From positions 8,054,301 through 8,118,300 of the forward strand of contig JAMXBB010000002.1 of assembly GCA_024138015.1 (NCBI GenBank): a stretch of DNA of 64,000 nt, read 5' to 3'. The stretch is from Lumnitzera littorea. Its lineage: Eukaryota > Streptophyta > Magnoliopsida > Myrtales > Combretaceae. Shown piece by piece: positions 22,616-34,446 of this stretch. Positions within the stretch are counted from its first letter, which is position 1. Each line of letters starts with the position of its first letter. The notes under the pieces were generated by a model, which was given only the letters and a program-made list of their open reading frames with translations, did not search any database and was not told the DNA's origin. Both the position numbers and the translations under genes were made by a program.

Positions 22616-22900
22616 TAACATGCCTCGGGCCTTGTGGTGCGCCCCAAGGCGCCGATTGGACGACACATAGGCGAAGTCCAATCACCTATGGACATGAAAT
22701 TATCGCCCGTTGGCGACGAATGGACGTACAAGGGTCGGATAAAGAGCGCCTAACGGTCGGTCAGGCAACGAGGGGTATCGAGTGCCAACGGAACATAGGT
22801 GAAGCCTGGTCGCTCATGGGCGTGAAATTATCGCCCGTCTGCGAAGAATGGGCGCCTGTGGGCGACTCCTTCTCGCCCATGGGTTTTTGTCCACGTGAAA
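22616..22900. repeat. GC-rich patch with a 128-bp tandem duplication
   Basis: A GC-rich island lies in AT-rich surroundings. A block beginning 'acatagg' at 22665 recurs at 22793, exactly 128 bases later. Both contain 'tgaaattatcgcccgt' followed by gcga(c/a)gaatgg. Palindrome-like CGCCCATGGG and GGGCG motifs recur. A 75-codon open frame (22720-22947) crosses it without family resemblance. I do not recognise the repeat family. Confidence 0.6.
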
Positions 22901-23189
22901 TATATGAACTAGTTATGTTTCGTCGATGCATAAACTTTCAAAAGTAAGTACATGTTCGAGATATATCAAAGTTGGAGGAGGATACAGCGACTTCGGAGTG
23001 AAAGAAACGATTTTTAAAAAAGTTCGAAACGGTCAGTTTGGGTCATGTGATTGTGAACTAGCAAATAACATTCTACATGTGATGTCCCTTATAATTTTAA
23101 TATTTATGTATAATTTTGATGGTAGATTGAATTCCTTTAACCTCGTATACCATTATTATGTATATTTTAATATTTAACTCTTATCAATA

Positions 23190-23690
23190 ATAATGAACTG
23201 CTCGACTTTAAAATAAAGCTCGTTTAGATAAACGAGCTAAGTTTAAGCTCTAGTTTAGACTCATAAACCGGCTGGTTTAAACTTGTAAGTAAGCTTACTA
23301 ATTTTATATATATTATAAATATTATATATTATTAAAATCTAAAAACTAATATTTATATAATATATGTAATATATTATAAGATAGTATATAATTTAATCCT
23401 TATTTTTTATTTGTTAATATATTAATTTATATATTTTTTCATTTTGTATATTTAGACTCGTAATAAGCTCGAGATTAACTCCCTTTAAGTTCAGTTTGAT
23501 TTGAACTTAAATAGTAAAAGAGTCAAGTTTGAAATTAAGATAAAATTTATTTATATAAATGAGCTAAACTCAAACTTCAATTATAGACTTGATAAAAAGT
23601 TCAACTTGAGTTTAAGTTCAATAATTTTTAAACAAATCGAATTTAAACTTTCAAAAACTCGATTCGACTCAGACTTTTTTACAACCCTAT
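23190..23690. repeat. Dispersed repeat, copy 2 ('gagctaagtttaa' family)
   Basis: The order of motifs (acgagctaagttta, TATATA core, aagatagtatata, 'aaacgagtcaagttt'-like phrase, 'aaaatttatttatat', 'ttcaattatagact', 'aataatttttaa') is shared with 29870-30320. The two copies are clearly related and non-coding. Related phrases also occur at 1-290, 27290-27560 and 59030-59460. Confidence 0.6.
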
Positions 23691-23938
23691 ACAGCATATT
23701 AACTTGGTAGCAAAATATATATACCTATTTCAATAGCTAATGTTTATAAATTAGAAGTTTATATATAAAATATATTTGCAACTCGTGAACACATTACATC
23801 TTACGGTTATAAAAAAAATGTTTTTCATTTTATCAATAACTTAAAAAGGTTTTTTCATATATATATATATTAATTTTCTCTGAATATCAATTACCTATTT
23901 AAAGTATTACCTCAAACCCCCGATATTCACAAACTTAC

Positions 23939-23946
23939 TATAAATA
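23939..23946 (+). promoter_or_regulatory. TATA box of MIR166
   Basis: TATAAATA lies 132 bases before the base of the miR166 hairpin. The sequence that follows ('gggctatggagaagaagg', then CT-rich) looks like a transcribed 5' region, so transcription probably starts near 23970. Confidence 0.6.
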
Positions 23947-24070
23947 ATAGGGCTATGGAGAAGAAGGTAGCACCTCTGTTCCCTGACATTTTTCTCTCTC
24001 TTTTTTGTAGTCCCTTTCGGTTCATATTACTCTTAAAAGGAATTGGATGACATTACAAGACACAGCACAA

Positions 24071-24273
24071 GGAAGCCAAGGCTTTGAGGGGCATGTTGTC
24101 TGGTTCAAGGGTCTCACGTCATGTGAAACTGAAATAACCCATCACTATTTAAGCTGTTACGATCATCATGTTTGTTTATAAACACTTGTATATTGTGTAG
24201 ATGGTCAACTAAAATGTTGGCAATATGAATTGTGACCTCGGACCAGGCTTCATTCCCCTCACTTCTTGCTTCC
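24071..24273 (+). ncRNA. MIR166: MIR166 precursor hairpin
   Basis: The 3' arm at 24238-24258 is an exact 21-nt match to plant miR166 (starting tcggaccagg and ending cattcccc). The 5' arm at 24090-24110 is the star strand (ggcatgttgtctggttcaag plus g), which differs slightly from the common star. The arms pair well beyond the duplex: ggaagc at 24071 pairs with gcttcc at 24268, and tgaggggcatg pairs with cattcccctca apart from one mismatch. The loop is about 127 nt. DCL1 processes such hairpins. miR166 guides AGO1/AGO10 to cut HD-ZIP III transcription factor mRNAs and so sets leaf polarity, meristem and vascular patterning. That function is family knowledge; the sequence match is direct. Confidence 0.95.
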
Positions 24274-27200
24274 ATTAAACTAAAACGACATTGTTATTCC
24301 CAGAACGTTGGTCTTCAGGTGAAAGTTCTTCATCTTCTTTTGAGTCCATTATGATATTATCTTTTTTTTTTTTTTGTTTTAATTTTTTACGAGTATAAGA
24401 CATATACCTGATTTTTCATGCTTTTTTTTTTTTCTTCAATTTTATACACCTGTATTTAATTTACTTTTTCAGAAACCGTGCTGTCCACATTTTTTTAAAT
24501 TCCTACATACGTGTTTTCTTTCTTTCTTTCTTTTCGCTATCCATATCCATATCCTACAACTGCTGTGTGCTTTCACACAGATATGCTAGTTTGCATTTGA
24601 AACTAGAAAAATATAAGAAATTTTGTTAAGGAAAAAATGAAAATGTTTTGTTCAGAATGAGATACCCTATGATTTCGATTTGATAAGTAAAAATAAATAA
24701 AAATTTAACACATAAGAGTATTTATTATAACCATTCTTCCTATTTTTTTCTTTTTATGGTAGATGAAGCATCAATTCTTTATTTGTCCGTCCATGCGCTA
24801 TGTCATTCCTACGGTAAATATTTCTTTCTGTTGGTAGAAGTTTTTAGATCTGTTGATGGTTTCCACACAGTTATCAAGACTCAAGACATCAAAAATTCAT
24901 AAGCGATTTTTTTTTTTTTTAACTATTTCGAATAGTTTGCTTCAACAAAAATCTATCAAAATGATACTGTAAATTATTAGATAAGACGTATAAGTGTATT
25001 ATTATGATGAGGTATAAGGAATAATATTGTGAATCGACTTGATCTTTGAGGATGTTTAAAGTATTTATATTTTCACGTATTCGATAATAATGTCTACAAT
25101 ATGTCTGTTTAAATGAAAATGTTCCTCAGCCACACACATAATATTAAAATGGACAAATAAATACACATAAATACAGAAGTCAATAAATCCTAAAAATTAA
25201 AAGTTGTTTAATCGCTTGGGAATTCCAGGAAGAGATAATTTTAAGCATATTTGTTTCATTTCTTTGGCTCATTTAAAAGTTATTCAATGCTACATCATAT
25301 GAAGTTTGACCCAAATACCATTTGAAAAATTGATGAATTTATGTGTAATTTACGCATAAAAATAGCTTTAAGCTCACCCAACTCAATTGATCAATAAAGA
25401 AATAAAAATCATTCCAAGCATCCTAGGAAACACAAGTAATTGCGAAAAAAACACAAAAGGATCCACTTGTTCTGTCCATTTTAATCTTCAAGTGATGACA
25501 CATCCTTTTGCGGTTGAAACCATAATCAATTATCTAAGTTCAATAGTCGGACCGACATTCAAAAAGATTATTTAAACATCTCTGCGATCTCAATTGAAAC
25601 ATAAATAATGGGGTCACACTCGTGGAAGACTTGATCTGGTTAAAATTGAACTAACACGTGGCATGATATTGACATGTGACTATACAGAAATCATTTATTT
25701 ATTATAACATATTGTATGAGAAAGCGCCATGCATTAACTTTTCATTGAACTAATCCTCTGTATTGAAACCAGAAATGCAAGAAAACGTAGAATCACCTAA
25801 GATTAACTACAAATAATCATCAAGACATCGAACTTCCTAAAAAGGAAAGTCTAATTTTAAAAAGTTCGAATTTCAGCAAACAAAATATTCACATTAATTG
25901 AGTTTTCTGTCAACTAGGATTTTGGATTTGTGTTATATACTGTATACATCGATAGTTACATTAAAAAGCATTAACATGAGGAAGGCATTAGTTATTCTCT
26001 CTAACCACGTTCTCATGATATGTAACTCAAATGGTTATACTAAATAAAAATCATTACACATTTACTAGGTTGGTTGCCATCAACTGACACAATTTCTTCT
26101 CTGAAGCATTTTCTTGCTTTGGTTCTTTTTTTTTTTTTTTTGTTCTTTGGGTCTAATGTTGCTTTTCGGCAACTTCAATCGTCTACAATATTATTGTTTC
26201 GAAGAGCATCTTCATTTTGTTGGAAAATGCCTTATTGCTGGTATGAAAAACTATTTACTTCGATCAATTTACATTTCTTAACTGGAAAAGGACTTTAGGT
26301 AATGATATCTCTGCTCATGAGAAGAATATATGAATTGTAGGAGAGATTCGAACACCTGAAGAGAGTAAATTGCAGGAAAAAAATAAAATACAATAAAAGC
26401 CCTTAGATTTACTTGAATATTCCCTATTGATACCCTTCATTTGAAAGGAGCTTAGAGGTGGTTAAAAGGTAAATAAATCAGTAAAAAGCACATGTTTTTA
26501 TACATTATATTTTTTTAAATCAGGTGTGCACCAAGAAAGTTATCTCACTTTATTAAAAAATATATACATATGTATACATCATAGTTGTTAAACTTACAAT
26601 TCTATCTAAAATTGAAACATAAAAAAAGGTAAATTTGTATATATAATCAAAAGAATCGTACACACACAAACTCATTATTCTACCAAGAGTTTATACTTTA
26701 ATGATTTTACATCCAATTTCAACTATAAAAATGTTATAAAATTGTGAAACTCGTAAAATAATATGAGTTAACTCACGATTTTAACAAATATAACATACAC
26801 ATATTCGTATTACCATAAATACCTATTGTTCTCTTCAACCACAGATGCATCAACATCACCAAAATCCAGTAGAAGTCATGAAACTAATTTTTTTTCCACG
26901 CTGGATTATGCTTAACGAGTATTTACATACTTGTTGTATTTAATAAGAAAAATTTTATTGTTTATGTATATATAACCAATCCATGCATTGTGACGAGTTG
27001 TATATAGATATAAGTATGTCTAAAAATAGGATGGTTATATCTTTTTATTCTTCATGGACAAAATGCTTGGGGACAAGACAACAAGATTATATATATTTTG
27101 CACATGAGTATGTTGCAATATTTGTTTAACATACTTAATAAAGAAGAAAAAAGGCAGGTGCAATTGGTGATACATCATCCATCAATTATTAATACATAGA

Positions 27201-27289
27201 ACTTTTGGAGCCTTATACATAGAGAAATTAGACTATCTACAGCAAGACTATGGGTATGAATGAGTCAAATAATCCACTTTTAGACTATT
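24274..27289. other. MIR166 downstream region, no further gene seen
   Basis: The first few hundred bases may be the pri-miR166 3' part. The rest is AT-rich, with poly-T runs and short chance frames (25387-25575, 26074-26298) lacking motifs. Confidence 0.5.
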
Positions 27290-27560
27290 CAAACATAGTT
27301 TGATATTTACTCAGTATAGTTTCTTAAGTTGAGCTTGATTAAAGTTTATAATGTTTAGCTCAACTTGCTTATAAACTTTATCATCAAGTTTGGGTTAAGT
27401 TTTTATATGAATTTAGTTCAAGATGCCTTTAGGTATTTACATTATTTTATTTAGAGAAGGATAAATTTTAATATAATGTAAAGAACCTAAAATATAAGCT
27501 TAATTAAATTAAGTTTGAGTTTGTTTTGTACCACTTTCAAGCTCAAGCTTGTTTGAGTTA
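27290..27560. repeat. Dispersed repeat fragment ('ttgagctt' phrases)
   Basis: Phrases such as 'taagttgagcttgatt', 'agctcaacttgcttat' and 'ctcaagcttgtttgag' are of the same type as the dispersed repeats at 23.2 and 29.9 kb. It is non-coding. Confidence 0.45.
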
Positions 27561-27784
27561 GAACTTTGAGAATTGCAATTTAATCTTAATGTTGTATTGA
27601 CTTCATTCATCTTATTTATAGTTCAATATAAACCCTTTTTCTTACGCATCAAAAAATCGATAAAAGAATAAATAAAAAAGAAATCTATATATAAACCTTT
27701 AATTTAAGGTATATTATATAAAAAAACAGTTCCATTTATTACTATACCTCAATAAAGGGTATTACAAAAATCAGATAAATTCGT

Positions 27785-28085
27785 TATCTACTCATCTATT
27801 GCTCCAAAAAAATCAATTAACGATAGGCCAAATTCAAAAATAAGCTTACTTGGTATTGACAAAGAACAATCAAGTGATCTTTGGGGATACATATTTGGGG
27901 AAAAAAAAAAGCTCTCTCGACTATTCAAAGGTCTGGACTTTGAAAAGCATATAGCTGGGGAGTGAAATTGCCAAACCCAGCATTCCAGAGGATCTGACGA
28001 ATCCGATGAAACTGATCTCAAGTCGTAAGTATTACTGCGGTTTTCGTGTTTGTTCTGAAAAAAGCATAATATGCATGAGCACATG
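27785..28085 (+). pseudogene. Possible decayed coding fragment of unknown origin
   Basis: Composition rises to near coding levels. One plus-strand frame reads LSRLFKGLDFEKHIAGE, then after a stop QTQHSRGSDESDETDLKS. The acidic Ser/Asp-rich segment looks protein-like, but I cannot assign a family. A 98-codon minus-strand frame also covers the interval, so the coding strand is uncertain. A poly-A run at 27900 may cause a frameshift. Confidence 0.25.
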
Positions 28086-29869
28086 ACCCATCCATAAGGC
28101 CACTGGAGAAAGTATGAATGCAGTCTTCAGTGTATATGATGTTACTGCTGATCATGTTTCATCACTTTTACCCGTACTTTATCAACTTTTACTTGTACGA
28201 TTAACCATTTCGAAATTTGAGCAACCACACACACACACTTCTAGGAGACGATTCGAAATGAGTGGTACCTTGCTGAGGTATACACAACGTTAACTTTGGG
28301 GACGTAAATGGAGGTGTACAAGAACAATATTCTGCACTAATTATGTAAATACACATGCTTTCATTTTATTTTTGCCATCTTGTCTCGTTTTTACTTGTAC
28401 CGTAACTATTTATGATCCATATTTATTCGTATTTTTTCTTTTATTTTTCAATATCTTTATTATCCAAACATTCAACTTCAAAAGTATAGATTCGATCATA
28501 TTAACTGATGTGACCATCTTAAGGAGATGATAGTGCAAACGAAATTAGCAAAAGGAATCCAAAATACATTTTAGAAGCCTATGTTCTAAAGGTTTATAAT
28601 TTAATTTTAATATATATATATATATATATATATTAGAAATTCTCAGAATTATTTATCTTACCAAACCTTCCTTCCTCATGTAAAGTGAATACTGAATACA
28701 GTCTTGACTTTAACGTAAATTGTTTTTTGAAATATCATTGCGTGGATCATCACAAAATACTCAATCTACTTGACTTAATAATTACCTTATAGGATAATTA
28801 CCTATAAAGTTATGGGACAGATTTTGTATCTTATTTTAAAACCCTTCAGGTTTTGAACTTAAATAAAGTCCTACGGAAACTTGAACCCAATAAAAGATAC
28901 CTATATATACACACACATACACATACACACACATAGTAGATGATTAGTAGCTATTATATGTATACTATAAAAAAAAATAATAATAAATAAATAAATAATT
29001 TTTAAACAACATTAGTTTCTCACTATAATACTATTTTTTATCTCTCTTATCTCGTACACTCGTTAGTCATTCACACATACTTTACCATTTCTCTTGTCTC
29101 ATCTCAAGTAGCTCTTATCTTAATTCCCATAAAGCCGCAACCATTTATCCCTGCTTTTGACCGTTGCAATCTAACAATTGTCCATCTTCCGTTGTCCATC
29201 ACAACTTCATTTTTCCTCTTCATGTAATCCAATTATGAAAACAAAATAGGTTATTTTTTCATTTCTAGTGTTTTTATTTTACTGAATTTTCATAAGTTTC
29301 ATGTCCTAAATTTAAATTTAAGTTGTCACAAAAGCTTATGCGACTATTAGAAAACTGTAGGGTCATAAATTAAAATATATATATATATATATATATTATC
29401 TAGTTATGTGGTGAGTTCAATAACATTTTATAAAGGTAAGCTTTGAATATAAAATAAAAATATTATAAAAATTTGAAAACACTAAAAAGTATAAAATCAA
29501 TATTCGAATTTTATGATACTTATTTTAAACCAGCTCCAATGGCATCCCAAATAATTTCACCAGAGATTAATAAGATAATTGAAAGCCCGATCAATAGACT
29601 CAACGGGATTCTCGTTAGGTTTTTCATTGAAATCTGCCCACTCATCGTTCTTTGGAAATTCTCTCTCATCCAACACCTCTTCAAGCATACGAGTTACGAT
29701 TGCACTGGGATCCATGAGTTACTTGTCATAAACTAAGATTGAGATATTGATCCATCGCTCTCATAATGTCGCATCTACTCGGACTGTAGATGACGTGATC
29801 ACAAACCTTGAACAACATGACGACAATTTTTTAGTACCAAAATTTTTTTAGTGCTATATCCTAACGAGT
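28086..29869. other. AT-rich stretch with microsatellites, no gene seen
   Basis: TA runs occur at about 28610-28632 and 29374-29396, and a CA-rich run at about 28908-28936. The open frame at 29473-29736 has no recognisable motif. Confidence 0.55.
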
Positions 29870-30320
29870 TAATTGAAAACTACCTAAGTTAACTAGTTTT
29901 AAACTTTATTGAAACTTTTAACTCAATTAGTAAATGAGCTAAATTTAAGATTAAAATAAAATTTATTTATCTAAATAAGTTAAATTTGAATTTTAGTTCA
30001 AACTCATTAAGCACACGAACAAATGTATGAACTTTATATATATTATAAATAGTATATATACTATATATCATATACTGCATATTATTAAAATTCAAAAATT
30101 AATATCAATATAATATATCTAAAGATTTAAAATGTTATAATATATGATATATACTTAGCCTTGTTTTAAGTTCGACTCAACTTGAACTCGATTAGTAAAC
30201 GAGTCAAGTTTAAATTTAAGACAAAATTTGTTTATTTAAACTAGCTAAGTTCAAATTTCAATTGTAGACTCAATAAAAAATTTAACTCAAGCTCAGTAAT
30301 TTTTATAAGTCAACTTAACT
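29870..30320. repeat. Dispersed repeat, copy 3 (matches 23190-23690)
   Basis: It carries 'aaacgagtcaagttt', 'aaaatttgtttattt', 'caaatttcaattgtagact', a TATATA core with 'attattaaaattcaaaaa', and 'agtaatttttataa', in the same order as at 23.2-23.7 kb. An internal second occurrence ('gtaaatgagctaaattta' at ~29930 and 'gtaaacgagtcaagttta' at ~30195) suggests a two-part structure. Confidence 0.6.
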
Positions 30321-31600
30321 CATTTATAGCTTTAATTTTCTTGACCATATTGAATTTCAGTATAGATCTCAGCATATGCACTAACAAAGATAAAACAAAG
30401 CAAGGGGATAAAAAAAATTACATGAATATTTTCACATGGAAAACTTTGAATTAAGATAAAAACTACGAGCAAGCATAAAATAGATCCATTATATCATAGG
30501 ATTCTCTCACGCATTAAACAACTTTTTTCATAATTGAATTAAAATCAGCTCCTACAATGCCTTCATAATTCACCAGTGCATTAAAAGCATATAATTCGAA
30601 GCACACAAGTAAAATTCAAAAAAAAAAAAAAAAGAAGAAGAAGAAGAAGAGAAGAAAACTCAATGTTGAAAATAAGTCGGGCTAAAAGCAATCACGAAAA
30701 GCAGTGGCAAATTTGGTTTAAATTTAAGAGATATTCTAACATTGTAAGACAACCCTTAGCCTAGTAAGGTTCGATGGCGAAAATCTCTCTAATAAATTCT
30801 TAATACCCCTTAACTATTTCTTTGTAAAGTATAAGTTATAAAAAATAAATTTCTGCAATCTAAATTTATCATGACACATTTGACCTAAAATAGGGAGATA
30901 TAGGATGTTATAAATTTAATGAGTTGTCCGTTGTTACCAATTTGCCCACATAGAAGCACCACATGTTAAATTATTTTAAATTCTTTATTTTTATATCTTT
31001 TTTAATGCAATTGAAAACGATAATAAGACGTGCATGGATAATGGAAAAGTGTTATATTCTGAAAATTAATATATAATGAGATACTATCCCCACCGAAGCC
31101 ACCGGCTTGAAATTCTATCCCTAAACTAAGAGCACAGAAATCCTAAACATACAGCCCAGACTCATCAACAAAATTAAAATAAAACAAACAACCACCCTCC
31201 TTCACCTTCTTCTTTTTTGACAGAATAACTAGACATAAAATACTAAAAGTTGATTACATTCTAAAATTCGTTCATCTAAGAGTGTCTAGATCCTTATGAT
31301 CTTAGGTTTGTGTATACAAAGATCCATTTTATAAAATTGCAAAACTAGATATGATAAGTGTAAAAATATACTTTTAAAATGATTATAATATATATATATA
31401 TATATATATCAATAATAAAGAAAAAGGTGCAATATCTTCTTAGAAAAAAATACCCGATGAGATGCTTCAAATAAAACAATACACAAAAAGAAGAATATAC
31501 AAAGATGGTAAAATGGGTCAAATACCCCTAAATTACATCTAATCACTCTATATATTATATGTGAAATCTTTAAGTATCTGAATATATATAAAGAGAAAGA
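30321..31600. other. Stretch without a recognised gene
   Basis: AT-rich sequence. A poly-A/AAG run lies at about 30619-30655 and a TA run at about 31390-31410. The 79-codon minus-strand frame at 31409-31648 is hydrophobic chance sequence. Confidence 0.5.
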
Positions 31601-32100
31601 AAAATTATGGGCAAAATGCGTGGAAGGGCCGCGGTTTGTTTTGTTCATGCAAAAGAGGACTTATATTTCTTGAGTATACATTTAAGCACCTAAGTTTGTA
31701 AATTAATCTCATTTTAAAGCCCCCTTCTGGTAGTCATTATCATTAAATTTATTAATGTGGACATAACTAGCCTAAACCCCTAAATGCATGCTTAATAAAT
31801 CCAAATTTTTCATTTCAAAGTAATTCTGGATCTTTAAATGTATGCTCGAAAAATCTAGGTCCTCCATTGCATAAATGATACAAATTGAAGCCCTTTTTAA
31901 TATCAAATATTCTTTTGCAAATTTTTAAAATCAAGTATAATTTATTGTTTTTTTTATGGTCCAATTGTTTAGTGATTGGTTTTACAAAGCATTTATATAA
32001 AACATATATGTTCACAGTAGTAATATAGGACTTGTTATTATGATTGAGACTCATAAAATAATAAGCCCTATGTGTCCACTTGGAAATAGATTCTTTTTAG
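31601..32100. repeat. Dispersed repeat related to 55670-55900
   Basis: Phrases such as 'gagtatacatttaagcacctaagt', a 'taatgtggacataact' segment and 'aaatctaggtcctcc' resemble 'tatgcatttattggcctagg', 'catgtccatgtcaac' and 'ggacctaaattt' around 55.7-55.9 kb, partly in the opposite orientation. It is a common type of plant interspersed sequence and is non-coding. Confidence 0.35.
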
Positions 32101-32145
32101 AGAATATAAGTATAACCAATTGTATATAACATCTTAAGTGCAACA

Positions 32146-34446
32146 CACTACACCAAAATTGGTCTTTAGCCATTTTTAATAAATGTAGCTATACATTAAA
32201 AAAAAAAAACACAACTTACACACGATAGAAAGGCACTTAGGCTTGCAACACATTAAAAAGACCTCTAGCTATGCTTAATAAACATAGGCTTGCAACATAG
32301 CAAAAGGTACGTAGCAGAAAGTTTTGCTGTGTCAAAGTACAAACATGGCCAATAGTAGAAAAAATGGCAAAAGAGGTGAACCATCTATCACGTTTACATA
32401 CCACAAATAATATAGATTTTGCCACATTTACATGTGGCTAAAAGTTTCAACCCTGCCACATTTACATGTGGCCAATAGTATCAGTCTTGTCATGTTTACA
32501 CATGACCAATGATATAGGCTTCGCTATGTTAACACATGGCCAAAAGTTAAAGTATGTGAGTGTATAACTATAATCTGCTATATTTATATGTGCTCAATAG
32601 TATAGGTTCTACCATGTTTATACGTAACTAAAAGTTAAATGCATAAGTGTACGCATACAATCTACTATGTTTATAATGACCTATATGCTTCGTTTGACTA
32701 TGTTTACACGAGGCAAAATATGATTAATACCACATATATAACGATTTGGTATGTATAAATGTAGTTGAATCTAAATTAAAGGCCACATTTGAATGTATCT
32801 CATGATATTTAGTACATTTTGTCTAAGATTTGCTACGTTTACTCGTCACTTATAGTATAAGTTCGACCACGTTTATACATGGAGGAAAGATAATAAATGT
32901 ATATCCTCATATGATTTGCTATTTTTATATGTGGCTAAAATTAAGTTATAGGCCACTTGTAAAATATGGCAATGTTTATTAGGCTATGATGGCCACTTAT
33001 TATTTTTTAGGATTATTATTGCTTACATCTATCATTTCAATTACTTGTTTAACCTATAATTTATATCCGATATTTCACTATACTTATTTAGTCATAAGTG
33101 GCTTTTCAATCATATAAGTCTAACCTATGATTTACACATGATGTTTCAATCACAAAATTGAATACTTTGTAAATCCGCCTGGTTTCACTATAAGTAGCAT
33201 TTCAAACTTCAAATACTAATAATTCATAAAATGTGCTCGAAACTTCATCAAATGCTAATAATATGTCTTTATATAGAAACACTATAATATAAATTATCGA
33301 GAGTTCATGAAAAAATCCATATCCATAAACAAAATAAATATGTTCAAAATATAAATAAAAAAGTTCTTAAAACTTCACTACATCTAATTTTAAACATCAT
33401 GTTAGTGCTTGTCTAAAAATCTATATATCTCCTTAATCTTCATTATGTTTTCTAGCATCATCATCATTTTGCTATTACTTGCATCTAGAAATCCTATTAC
33501 ATTATAAAGCAATGAGTAACAAACGAATGCAATTATATTCTAAAAATAAACAAAGTACTATAAGAATTATTTTTAAACCTTACTTGAATTAGTAGAAAAG
33601 TCTCCGACAAGCTGTTAGACGAATTGAGTAAGCCGAGATAGCTATAAAACAATTTATATCAAGTCAATAATTTGAGAAAGTTTGAGTAAACTACTAATCC
33701 TAGGGAACAAATACTTATAATAAGATTACACATTTGCACTAAATCTATATTTACATTTATTTGCAATTGTAAATAGAGAATATAAAAGAGCAACCATACG
33801 AAGAAAAAAAAAAAGAAAAACTTCAATTTTTAGTTAAAACTAATAGCAAAAGACAAAATTAAAATAATAAACTTCAATTTTTTCAATTTTTATATGATCA
33901 AACATACTTATAAGCTAGTGTCTTTTATCATTCAACAGTAAATAAAGACATAATATACACTCTCAACTTAATATAAACACATATATACCCTATTTCATTA
34001 AATACGCATTTGCCATCTCAATAGCGACACAACCATGAAAAAACAAATTTACCAAAAAAATATCAACGCGCACACATTTACTAAAACTAAAACTTATAAG
34101 CTGCAAATCATAACCTTTTAGCCCTTGACTTACAATGGATAAGTCACGAACAATAACTTCATCAAATTTAGCTATACCACTTAGCATCAAATCAGGAAAA
34201 CACTAAGCACCAACTTTTTAGTCTCTTATAATTGATTTCAGTTAGCATACATAAAACATTAGTCACATTCATATAAGTTACACTCATATAGCTTAGATGG
34301 TTTTGGAAGAGAAACATGTGAAGCTTGACCTTCATGTTGGCTTTCTTATTCGTTATATAATCTCTCTAGTCATTCAAGTTTACATGACTATTCTTCATTT
34401 CTTCTTTTCTTTACACAAGTGTCTTTCTTCTTTAGCTTGGATTCTT
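32146..34446 (+). mobile_element. CACTA-like DNA transposon, left end and interior
   Basis: CACTACACCAAAATTGG starts at 32146 and matches the ends of plant CACTA (En/Spm) elements. About 850 bases of short degenerate subterminal repeats follow. A candidate right end, complement CACTACACGAAAT, ends at 37388 after the nested solo LTR. The bases flanking the two ends (aca and tta) do not form a matching 3-bp target duplication, so the pairing is unproven. No transposase frame is visible, so the copy is non-autonomous or decayed. Confidence 0.5.
32250..33000. repeat. Subterminal hairpin repeat array
   Basis: Units of roughly 31-50 bases repeat 'catttacatgtggcc' or 'catgtttacacatgacc' followed by 'aatagtatagg'-like spacers. 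Many units are self-complementary (ccacat...atgtgg), so the array is a string of small hairpins. CACTA elements typically carry such arrays as transposase-binding sites. The same 'acaaacatggccaata' phrase appears in the R repeats at 51.8 and 54.7 kb. Confidence 0.65.

Noticed and set aside
32250..33000. CRISPR-like array
   Set aside because: The units are degenerate, self-complementary and variable in spacing, in a plant genome next to a transposon end.
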